This document shows positions 36,114-43,364 of a stretch of DNA of 64,000 nt, piece after piece. A model generated the notes under the pieces. The model was not told where the DNA came from and searched no databases. It saw only the letters and a program-made list of their open reading frames with translations. The translations under genes were made by a program, and so were the position numbers. Source of the stretch: an uncultured Ruminococcus sp. (GTDB lineage: Bacteria > Bacillota > Clostridia > Monoglobales > Monoglobaceae); NCBI GenBank assembly GCA_902766745.1, contig CACXES010000041.1, positions 1 through 64,000 on the forward strand. Reading direction: 5' to 3'. How positions within the stretch are numbered: the first letter of the stretch is position 1; the number at the start of each line of letters is the position of its first letter.

Positions 36114-37100
36114 GATAGTTATTCGGGCATTCCTGAGCCGCTTTCATCGTTTTTGATATATATCGAGAGTATTTGCGGCAAGTCAGAGCTGACCGCTGAA
36201 GAATATTACTATGACCTACGCATTTTCTATAGATTTCTTGCGCTTTATTTTGGACTTGCGGATGACGCCGACGAATTTGATAAAATCGACATAAATCTCA
36301 TTGATATATCAGTTTTGGAAAAGGTCGACCTAAACATATTATATGAATACATAAATTTTCTGAACCGTGTAAGGAATAACGCATCGCCGTCTCGAGCACG
36401 TAAAATCGCATCGCTCAAATCATTTTTTAAATATGTTTGCAGCAAGGCTAAGCTTTTGGAGGTAAACCCGACTGCAGAGCTTGAATCGGTAAAGATAACC
36501 AAGCAGCTGCCAAAACATTTTTCGCTTGAAGACAGTATACGGCTGTTAAATGCTGTTGACGGTAAAAACTACGAAAGAGATTTTTGTATCATAACACTTT
36601 TTTTAAACTGCGGAATGCGCCTGGCTGAGCTGGTCGGAATAAACATAAGCGATATTCAGGGTGACAAGCTGACCGTTATCGGAAAGGGCGGCAAGGAACG
36701 AACAATTTACTTGAATGATGCGTGTGTAGCTGCGATCAATGCCTATATGCCGGAGAGAGAGAAAATTGACGTTTCTGCAGCCGACAAGAAAGCATTGTTT
36801 GTCTCATCACGAGGAAATCGTATAAGCCGCCGTACAGTGCAAAATATGGTCGAAAATAATGTTAAGAAAATCGGCCTTGACCCGCGGAAATATACAACTC
36901 ATAAGCTTAGACATACCGCCGCAACGCTTATGCATCAATCCGGAGTTGATATCAGAGTCCTTCAGGAGGTTTTAGGTCACAAGCAGCTTTCAACGACCGA
37001 GATTTATACACATGTAAGCAACACAAGCCTGCGCGAGGCAGTAAACTCCAATCCTTTGTCCTCTGCTCAAATAAAAACAAAAAAGAATACCTCGAATTAG
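36111..37100 (+). CDS. Tyrosine recombinase, XerC/XerD-like
   Basis: A 329-residue Xer-type recombinase. It has an N-terminal SAM-like core-binding domain and a catalytic domain with Arg in NCGMRLAEL, Lys in GKGGKERTIYL, HKLRHTAAT, LGHKQLSTT and the nucleophile Tyr in IYTHV. This is one of two Xer proteins in the window; the other (62502) sits beside spoIIM like chromosomal xerD. So this one may be the XerC partner, or the integrase of a small element, given its palindromes. Its start lies in a tandem duplication, and its stop lies inside another palindrome. Confidence 0.9.
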   Translation: MDSYSGIPEPLSSFLIYIESICGKSELTAEEYYYDLRIFYRFLALYFGLADDADEFDKIDINLIDISVLEKVDLNILYEYINFLNRVRNNASPSRARKIASLKSFFKYVCSKAKLLEVNPTAELESVKITKQLPKHFSLEDSIRLLNAVDGKNYERDFCIITLFLNCGMRLAELVGINISDIQGDKLTVIGKGGKERTIYLNDACVAAINAYMPEREKIDVSAADKKALFVSSRGNRISRRTVQNMVENNVKKIGLDPRKYTTHKLRHTAATLMHQSGVDIRVLQEVLGHKQLSTTEIYTHVSNTSLREAVNSNPLSSAQIKTKKNTSN

Positions 37101-37132
37101 GTTTACATAATATTATTATGTAAACCTAATTC
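37094..37132. terminator. 39-bp perfect palindrome holding both convergent stop codons
   Basis: A perfect 18-bp inverted repeat around ATT, with GGTTTACATAA/TTATGTAAACC inside. The stop codons of the recombinase (37098) and the YlmC-like gene (37126) lie symmetrically in its arms. It should act as a bidirectional terminator; the TTATGTAAA arms also resemble a Xer binding half-site. Confidence 0.75.
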
Positions 37133-37368
37133 TCTTTTGTCTCAATAATTACCAAATCATCACCTATTTTCTTTATATCCTCCCATTTGATCGTTCGTTC
37201 AGGTTCGCGGCCAAGCAAGCCCATTGCCCGATACGCCCCGGGAACACATAACGAAATAATCCTGCCGCTCTCGGAATCTATTTCCATATCCGAGATAAAG
37301 CCTATTCTTTCGCCCTCGGCAATGTGTATTACTTCCTTGGATTTCAGATCGCTGAATTTATAAATCAT
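37126..37368 (-). CDS. YlmC/YmxH-family PRC-barrel-like protein
   Basis: An 80-residue PRC-barrel-like protein (MIYKFSDLKSKEVI, IGFISDMEID, then IKWEDIKKIGDDLVII) matching the YlmC/YmxH family linked with sporulation or cell division in Firmicutes. I prefer ATG 37368 with GAGGTG eight bases before it over the GTG nine bases upstream. The biochemical role is unknown. It is convergent with the recombinase. Confidence 0.85.
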   Translation of the reverse strand: MIYKFSDLKSKEVIHIAEGERIGFISDMEIDSESGRIISLCVPGAYRAMGLLGREPERTIKWEDIKKIGDDLVIIETKEN

Positions 37369-37395
37369 ATAACGCACCTCGCATAAGTGTAATAG

Positions 37396-37431
37396 AAAAA
37401 TATCTCATAGTAATGCCTATGAGATATTTTT
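37396..37431. terminator. Terminator hairpin
   Basis: A perfect 15-bp stem, AAAAATATCTCATAG/CTATGAGATATTTTT, with a six-base loop. It lies after the minus-strand gene at 37499. Confidence 0.85.
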
Positions 37432-37498
37432 GATTAATATTCGTATATAAAATAACTTTTTGAATACGTTAGCGCTCGGGTTATATACCTTCGCACAG

Positions 37499-37855
37499 CT
37501 ACAAGCAGCAGTGATGTTTTAGCAGCTCCTTTTCTTTATTAACAAAAGCAGTGTATTCGTTAACGGTCATACAAGTTGCAAATCCGAATTGTGAGGCAAG
37601 AAGCTTTACAGCACAATCCTCTTCCTCTCTGTCGCAGCAGCTTATAATAATTGTATCGGTCAAGTCCTCCTTTAATGCGGCACAGCGCAAAAACGCCTCA
37701 GCATCTCCTGTATCCTTACCGACAAACACGATCCTATGTACGCTTATTTCGGATGTTTCCTTAGGCTCCGACGCCCTTTCAATACAATCATATAATATAG
37801 AAAAGACACCGTAAATTGTAAAAAAACAAATAATTACGCTAATTACCGCTTCCAT
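37499..37855 (-). CDS. Unknown protein with one membrane helix
   Basis: A 118-residue protein. The first 22 residues form a membrane helix, then comes a soluble domain with alternating strands (HRIVFVGKD, TIIISCCDRE) and a Cys-rich tail HHCCL. AGGGGTG precedes the ATG. I recognise no family. The position between a YlmC-like gene and an HD protein gives no clear hint. The alternating strand pattern would suit a small Rossmann-like domain. Confidence 0.7.
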   Translation of the reverse strand: MEAVISVIICFFTIYGVFSILYDCIERASEPKETSEISVHRIVFVGKDTGDAEAFLRCAALKEDLTDTIIISCCDREEEDCAVKLLASQFGFATCMTVNEYTAFVNKEKELLKHHCCL

Positions 37856-37905
37856 AAAATCACCCCTTTGTATTATTATATGCCGGGTGAGATTTATGTG
37901 CTTAT

Positions 37906-39087
37906 CTAAATTGCAAAATAATCGAATATCAAACCGAATTCAATGCCGCAAATGCAGGAATTCTCGTATTTTTTTCTAAGCTCACGGTTTCCTATCTGAA
38001 GTGCGTGAGTGGTAATCCCGTATATATGAGAAAAATATGTTTCAATACACGCCGCCAAATGGTCACATGCTCTAATTAACTCACCGTCAACCGGAAAATA
38101 CTCGGCAGTGTTGTATCTTTCGTCAATCTCATTACTTGTAACAATTATTGGCTGTCCGTCTATAATTACCTTGTTGCTGAATTCGTCGTTGGTGAAATAG
38201 GAAATCTCGCTCTGCCATGCCTCAGGTATCAGCGGATATAAGATATGCTCCATCTGATCCTGCTCTATGCCCTTAATTATCTCGTCAAGACCTTCAATCG
38301 AGTTTTTCACGGGCGACACAATATCCCTTGTAAGCACCTCGGGAATATCGTGGAACAGGCCGCCTAAAAAGTTGTTGGTGATTCTTTCGGGAGAGGCATT
38401 GGTGTGGCACGAAAACACATAGGATAAAACCGCAACAATCAGCATATGACCGATTACCGATGTTTCGGGGATTCTGGGCGAACGTGACCAACGCTGCTGA
38501 AATCTTAACTCGCCGAGCAGGTTTGTAAACCCCCTGAAATTGTCATTGGCAATAAACGTATCGAAGCATTTAAGCCCCTTAAAGGAATTTAGCTTGTTGT
38601 CAATCTCTGCTCTTGTGCCGTCAATACCGTAATAACTTCGACACATATCAAAGATAATGTCAAATTCCCACTTTGTCGCCAGGTAGTGAGCCGCCTCAAG
38701 AATTTCTTTTTCATGCTTTGCATATGTTTCGTCCATAAAATAACGTTCCATCTTTTGATAAAAATCATGCGGAATATTAATGACATCATTTTTGATTGTT
38801 TCAAGAGCCCAGTGGTTAAGCTCCTCGCCCTTTACCTTCATAAGACGGTGGAAAACGGGCGGCTTTATGTCTGTAAGCACAAGCCTGTGAAAGAACTCAA
38901 ATATTCCGCCTTCGACTAACCGGTTCATGTCAACATTTCCGTCAATTTTCGAGAGTACATATGCATAAATCATCTTGTGCGACTGCTTGTCAAGCTCCGT
39001 AAACCCTCGTGACGGACGGATATGGTCGTTCCAACGCTCGATGGACGCCGCTTCAAATATAAACTCAATCAAAGACTTTTTTATCAT
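37906..39087 (-). CDS. HD-domain metal-dependent phosphohydrolase
   Basis: A 393-residue HD-superfamily protein. Key residues include a first His in SVIGHMLIV near 216 and the HD pair in LFHDIPEVLTRD near 250, which resembles the YfbR-like 5'-nucleotidase/HD_3 group. The N-terminal half is helical and has no recognised motif. The start at 39087 has GGAGTG before it; the frame extends 21 bases further without one. It is likely a cytoplasmic nucleotide or phosphate-ester hydrolase; the substrate is unknown. Confidence 0.85.
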   Translation of the reverse strand: MIKKSLIEFIFEAASIERWNDHIRPSRGFTELDKQSHKMIYAYVLSKIDGNVDMNRLVEGGIFEFFHRLVLTDIKPPVFHRLMKVKGEELNHWALETIKNDVINIPHDFYQKMERYFMDETYAKHEKEILEAAHYLATKWEFDIIFDMCRSYYGIDGTRAEIDNKLNSFKGLKCFDTFIANDNFRGFTNLLGELRFQQRWSRSPRIPETSVIGHMLIVAVLSYVFSCHTNASPERITNNFLGGLFHDIPEVLTRDIVSPVKNSIEGLDEIIKGIEQDQMEHILYPLIPEAWQSEISYFTNDEFSNKVIIDGQPIIVTSNEIDERYNTAEYFPVDGELIRACDHLAACIETYFSHIYGITTHALQIGNRELRKKYENSCICGIEFGLIFDYFAI

Positions 39088-39126
39088 ATAAATCACTCCG
39101 ATCAACAAATTTTATTTTAAGCTTGA

Positions 39127-40290
39127 TTACTTTAAGTATATAGGATAGCTCTTAATATTAATTGTATCATCTATAGACGAACGTGGAATTTCATAGATAC
39201 TGCCGCGCCCACTGTTTGTAACCGAGAAACCGCTTTTGTAATAACGCCTTGCACGGCTTAAAACCTTATCGTTAAAAAATCCGTACGGATACGCTATTGA
39301 TGTAACCTCTCTCTTGGTAATGTTATATATTTTGTCATTTGACAATGAAAACTGCTCGTCAAGCTCGATTTCGGAAAGCTGTCGCAAATCCGAATGCTCC
39401 GTCGAATGTGAGTAAATTCTGAAGACCCCACTGTCGCTCATTTCGAAGAGCTGTGCATCGCTGCAGTAATCATCTTCGCCTATTTTATCCGAAACCATGA
39501 AAAGCGTAGCCTTTGCGTTATACTTTTTTAAAATCTGATATGCAGTGCTGTATGTTTGTACATATCCATCATCAAATGTCAAAACAACACACTTTTTAAG
39601 CTCATCAGCCATCGAAAGCTCCTCAGGAAACAAAAACGTATACCCGTTATCATACAAATACTTTATTTGCTGTTCAAAGTTCTCCGGGCTGACATACACA
39701 TAGGAATACGGCCCGGACGGCTGATCTATAACGTGGTACATAAGCACCGGAAGCCGCCTTTGATTTCGGCGTCCGTTTTTTGATCTCTTACCAAAGTCCT
39801 GAGCGTGTACGGCGAGCTTTACATAATATGATGCCATTCCCTCGGATATGACGGCTCTCGGATGAAGATAGCCGGAGTTGTTCCAAATATCAATCGCCGA
39901 CAGAAAAGCAATCTGACTTTGATATTCGGGCGCAACCTCGTTTTGATCGTAGTGCCATTTTATTTTTTGATTGTCATAAAATAAGTCCGGTGCCGAAATA
40001 TCCAGCGCACGTTTGAGCATAATTAAAAATTCCTGTGTGGTGATTGTTTTATCCGGTACAAATGTATTTCCGTATTCGGCACCCAAAACCTTCATACTGC
40101 GGTAATACGCCGCCGTTTTATCGTCCGTATCATCAAATTTCGGCGCATCCCTCCATGCCGGTAAAACTCGGCTCAGCATATGAACGGCACCTAACTTCGT
40201 AAGTGCGGAATTTTCATCAGCAAACACATTAACCGCCGTAAAATTTAAAACAATGACAATCGTTAGTATATAATAAATTATACGATGCAA
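39127..40290 (-). CDS. Secreted polysaccharide deacetylase with SLH-like N-terminus
   Basis: A signal peptide (ending VFA) is followed by about 150 residues with SLH-like alternation (FVPDKTITTQEFLIMLKRAL) and a NodB deacetylase domain. Motifs are LTFDDGY (catalytic Asp and metal Asp), SHSTEH (two metal His) and AYPYG. It should remove acetyl groups from a cell-wall or surface polysaccharide, anchored by its N-terminal region. The SLH call is weak because only parts of the signature are visible. Confidence 0.85.
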   Translation of the reverse strand: MHRIIYYILTIVIVLNFTAVNVFADENSALTKLGAVHMLSRVLPAWRDAPKFDDTDDKTAAYYRSMKVLGAEYGNTFVPDKTITTQEFLIMLKRALDISAPDLFYDNQKIKWHYDQNEVAPEYQSQIAFLSAIDIWNNSGYLHPRAVISEGMASYYVKLAVHAQDFGKRSKNGRRNQRRLPVLMYHVIDQPSGPYSYVYVSPENFEQQIKYLYDNGYTFLFPEELSMADELKKCVVLTFDDGYVQTYSTAYQILKKYNAKATLFMVSDKIGEDDYCSDAQLFEMSDSGVFRIYSHSTEHSDLRQLSEIELDEQFSLSNDKIYNITKREVTSIAYPYGFFNDKVLSRARRYYKSGFSVTNSGRGSIYEIPRSSIDDTINIKSYPIYLK

Positions 40291-40402
40291 GTATATCAGT
40301 CCAATTCATGTAAATCTATTTTCATACGAATTATATAATAACACAAAAAAATATCATTTTCAAGTATTATTACAAAATTAATGGAATTTTAAGCCAAAGT
40401 AT

Positions 40403-40431
40403 TTGACCAAAGTAAACTCGTATGCTATAAT
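40403..40431 (+). promoter_or_regulatory. Promoter of the uridine-kinase-like gene
   Basis: TTGACC, 17 bases, TATAAT, 24 bases before the ATG. Confidence 0.8.
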
Positions 40432-40455
40432 GTATTTTATAGGAATGGTGATAAT

Positions 40456-41040
40456 ATGGTTAGAATTTCCGAGAATGCGGAGATAATATTAAACAAAATA
40501 AATTCCGCAAAGAAGCATAATAATAGAATAATTATTGCAATAGACGGCGAGTGTGCCTCGGGGAAAACAACGCTTGCTGCGGAAATTTCGCAGTTTCTTT
40601 CTTGCAGCGTGGTTCACATGGACGATTTTTTTCTGCGTCCGGAAATGCGAACTCCGGAGCGTGAAGCTGAGCCGGGCGGCAATGTTGATTATGAGCGAGT
40701 ATTAAAAGAGGTACTTCTTCCTCTTTCGCAAAATACGGCGGCGGAATTTCGGCCTTATGAATGTAAAAATATGCGAATGGGAGAGAAAAAAGAAATCCTT
40801 CCTGCAGACGTAAATATTATTGAGGGAGCATATAGCTGTCACCCGGCATTGCGGAGCTTCTATGATTTGAGAATATTTGTTTGTGCCGAAAAGAAAATTC
40901 GCCTTGAACGAATAAAAAGCCGCAATGGTGCCGAAGCTTTGAAAATCTTTGAAAATAAATGGATTACCATGGAAGAAATGTATTTTAACGCCTTTGACAT
41001 AAAGAATCGCTGTGATTTGATTATTGATAATTCAAAGTAG
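40456..41040 (+). CDS. Uridine-kinase-like P-loop protein
   Basis: A 194-residue P-loop kinase. Walker A is IDGECASGKTTLA near residue 29, followed by HMDDFFLRPEMRT, as in uridine kinase and related small-molecule kinases, and a later NIIEGAYSCH. It would phosphorylate a nucleoside or similar substrate using ATP. The typical Udk lid differs, so substrate is open. AGGAATGG precedes the start. Confidence 0.85.
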   Translation: MVRISENAEIILNKINSAKKHNNRIIIAIDGECASGKTTLAAEISQFLSCSVVHMDDFFLRPEMRTPEREAEPGGNVDYERVLKEVLLPLSQNTAAEFRPYECKNMRMGEKKEILPADVNIIEGAYSCHPALRSFYDLRIFVCAEKKIRLERIKSRNGAEALKIFENKWITMEEMYFNAFDIKNRCDLIIDNSK

Positions 41041-41072
41041 TTTTTCTGTGGAGATCTGAGTTCGTGCGATTG

Positions 41073-41160
41073 AAAATCGAAAGAATTTTATTTAATATCG
41101 CCCAATGCCCTGTTCCGACCTGCCGTTCCCGGTCGGCAATGTAAAAATTATTTCGATTTT
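41073..41160. mobile_element. Short diverged relative of the MITE-like repeat
   Basis: Ends AAAATCGAAAGAATTTT and AAAATTATTTCGATTTT resemble the 17-base terminal repeats of the larger element. The inside keeps GCCCAATGCCCTG and GGCAATGTAAA. It lies 33 bases after the kinase stop and 105 bases from the full copy. Confidence 0.55.
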
Positions 41161-41264
41161 GAAGCGTTCCGCTTCACCGACTCCGTTGTTATTCGTTGTT
41201 ATTATGGAGAAAAAATTCACGTTTATCCCGTGGCAGAAATACTTATGTATACCACAGCATTTGT

Positions 41265-41453
41265 AAATCCGAAATAATTTTTACTTTGCAGTTGGCATTA
41301 GGGTTCCCAAAAAGCGGAGGGTTGTACCCGACGTTTTTTGGGAAGAGGAGACACGGCGGAGCAAGCGACAATGCGAACAAATGAGCATTAAGCAAGCGCA
41401 GCAAGTGTCGACGAGGGCATAGGGCAATTATTCAAAAAAATTATTTCGGATTT
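41265..41453 (+). mobile_element. MITE-like repeat, copy 1
   Basis: About 189 bp bounded by inverted AAATCCGAAATAATTTT and AATTATTTCGGATTT ends. It is inverted relative to the copy at 49961 and closely similar across the whole length. No transposase is encoded. An internal CCCAAAAA/TTTTTTGGG pair can form a hairpin. Confidence 0.85.
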
Positions 41454-41485
41454 TTAGGCAATCATCATACTGTACATAGAATAAA

Positions 41486-41509
41486 CCCCCGCATAATGAA
41501 ATACGGGGG
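41486..41509 (-). terminator. Terminator of the SLH protein gene
   Basis: CCCCCG/CGGGGG stem with a 12-base loop, followed on the minus strand by TTTATTC. Confidence 0.7.
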
Positions 41510-41522
41510 ATATATTTATATT

Positions 41523-43196
41523 TTATTTTGCGGAATGTAATCTGTAGATGATTGTTGCCACTTCCGCACGGGTTGCATTCGCAATGGGTGCGAAATTATT
41601 ATATTCGTCGCCCTGCATATATCCCGCCTTACGCACGGAATATACATAAGCATGCGCCCAGTCGGAAATCTGTGCATCATCGGCAAATGTATCTTCTGCC
41701 TGCTCGGAAAGCTCAAATGCACGTGCGAGAATGGTCGCAATCTCCTGTCTTGTAATGTTATTATCCGGCGAGAAGCTTGCTTCATCAGTGCCGTTCACTA
41801 TACCGGCATCAACAAGTGCACCGATATAAGACTTTGCCCAATGCTGATTTGCATCGGCGAACTTCTCCGCCGCACCGGGGTTATCCGCAAGCTTTAAAAA
41901 TCTTGACATAACCGTTGCAAATTCCGCACGAGTGATGTTATTCTGCGGTCCGAAGGTACCGTCCTCATAGCCGTTCATCAATGCGTGGTCATAGACATAT
42001 TCGATATTTGTCTTTGCCCAATGCTCCGCTATATCAGACGGATATGTAACGGCAGGCTTTTCCGGCTTTTCGGGTGTCTGAACCGGCTCGTCCGGCTTTG
42101 TAACGGTGGTCGGCTTATCGCTAAGGCTTATACTGCTTCCGCTGCCTCCTCCGCTTCCGCCGCTCGAACTTCCGCCGCTCGAACTTCCTCCTCCGCCGGT
42201 GCTTCCATTGCCGCCGTCAGACGGTTTTTCCGGTTCTTCCGGCTCAGGCTCGGGCTCGGGTTCGGGTTCGGGATCTTTAGGCTGTGTCGGATCCGGGTCG
42301 GGATCCGGAATTACAACAGGTGCATCCTTTTCAAGGATTTCAAAATTACAGCTGTTTGAAGTAATTCCATAAGTTAGCATTAATTTATACATTCCGGGAA
42401 TATAAATATCCTCTGAAAGTTCAAAGTCAACACTGTATCGTCCCGTTGATAATATTGCATCCTTTTCCTCGATTAGCTGCTCTCCGCTGTATATAGAAGC
42501 TTTCAGCGGCTCGTCACTGTTTGGATCTATTATACTTTTTCCGCTTATACGAAGAGTTGAATTTTGTTTTTTACTTCCTACACCTGTAAATTCAAATGGG
42601 GGAGTGATTTTTAAATCAAGCTTTTCAGCAGATATATCAAGAACGGCATCTCTGTTATTTACATTAATCTCCGGATTTGTAATTTCGAGGGAGGTGTATA
42701 TCGAACCGGTAATTTCATACTCCGGCCGTACTCTGAATGCAAACTGCGCAATAGGACCGGGAGTATAGATATCTCCGGTTTCTGCACGACTTGTATATAG
42801 AAGTATAAGTGTATTTCCGCTATCTGCCATTCTTACAGAGAATGAATTTTCATCTCCGATATCTCCGTATATATAATATTTACCTTCAACCGGCAAACCG
42901 TTTTCATCAACCTCTATCGGCTGCATTGTGTTAGGATCAAGAAGTTCAAGATAGTCCGGATCAAATTTCAATCCATGCCTGTACACCAAAATACCGTTTG
43001 CATCCGCAAAGGTGTCATCAAAATTCAACATGGTGTTTACCCGGAAGCTATCGCCCGACATAAGCTGTGCTGACTTAATCTGAAAACCGATGTTTATCGG
43101 AAGCTCGCCCTCGGCATTAACGCTTATCATACCCAAGGCTGAGATTGTCATAAATACGGCAAGCATTAATGATAAAACTTTAATTTTTGTTTTCAT
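41523..43196 (-). CDS. Cell-surface protein with cohesin-like and three SLH domains
   Basis: A signal peptide (ending VNA) is followed by a cohesin-like beta domain (about residues 28-190), an Ig-like part, a long linker of Pro/Glu/Asp and Gly/Ser repeats, and three C-terminal SLH domains (about 375-557). SLH signatures are HWAKTNIEYVYDHALMNG, HWAKSYIGALVDAGIVNG and DWAHAYVYSVRKAGYMQG, each with a TRAE/TRQE-type motif. SLH domains bind pyruvylated cell-wall polymer, so this protein can fix the others to the wall. The start at 43196 has GGGAGATGG before it. It carries no enzyme. Confidence 0.88.
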   Translation of the reverse strand: MKTKIKVLSLMLAVFMTISALGMISVNAEGELPINIGFQIKSAQLMSGDSFRVNTMLNFDDTFADANGILVYRHGLKFDPDYLELLDPNTMQPIEVDENGLPVEGKYYIYGDIGDENSFSVRMADSGNTLILLYTSRAETGDIYTPGPIAQFAFRVRPEYEITGSIYTSLEITNPEINVNNRDAVLDISAEKLDLKITPPFEFTGVGSKKQNSTLRISGKSIIDPNSDEPLKASIYSGEQLIEEKDAILSTGRYSVDFELSEDIYIPGMYKLMLTYGITSNSCNFEILEKDAPVVIPDPDPDPTQPKDPEPEPEPEPEPEEPEKPSDGGNGSTGGGGSSSGGSSSGGSGGGSGSSISLSDKPTTVTKPDEPVQTPEKPEKPAVTYPSDIAEHWAKTNIEYVYDHALMNGYEDGTFGPQNNITRAEFATVMSRFLKLADNPGAAEKFADANQHWAKSYIGALVDAGIVNGTDEASFSPDNNITRQEIATILARAFELSEQAEDTFADDAQISDWAHAYVYSVRKAGYMQGDEYNNFAPIANATRAEVATIIYRLHSAK

Positions 43197-43274
43197 ACGT
43201 CCATCTCCCATAAAAGATTTGTTTACTGTAATCTATTATACTATGGTTTTAAGCATATTTCAAGTTATTTTTTA

Positions 43275-43306
43275 AAAAAGGTGCGGCACATTTGCCGCAC
43301 CTTTTT
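43275..43306. terminator. Terminator hairpin
   Basis: Perfect 14-bp stem AAAAAGGTGCGGCA/TGCCGCACCTTTTT with a CATT loop, downstream of the minus-strand gene at 43365 and before the SLH gene. Confidence 0.9.
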
Positions 43307-43364
43307 AATCTTAAATTGTTCACCTATAAGATTATATAATTATTACTACTGAATTTCAGTCGTC

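Noticed and set aside
41196-41384. A 62-codon open frame inside MITE copy 1
   Set aside because: It has no ribosome binding site, spans repeat and flanking sequence, and does not resemble a transposase.
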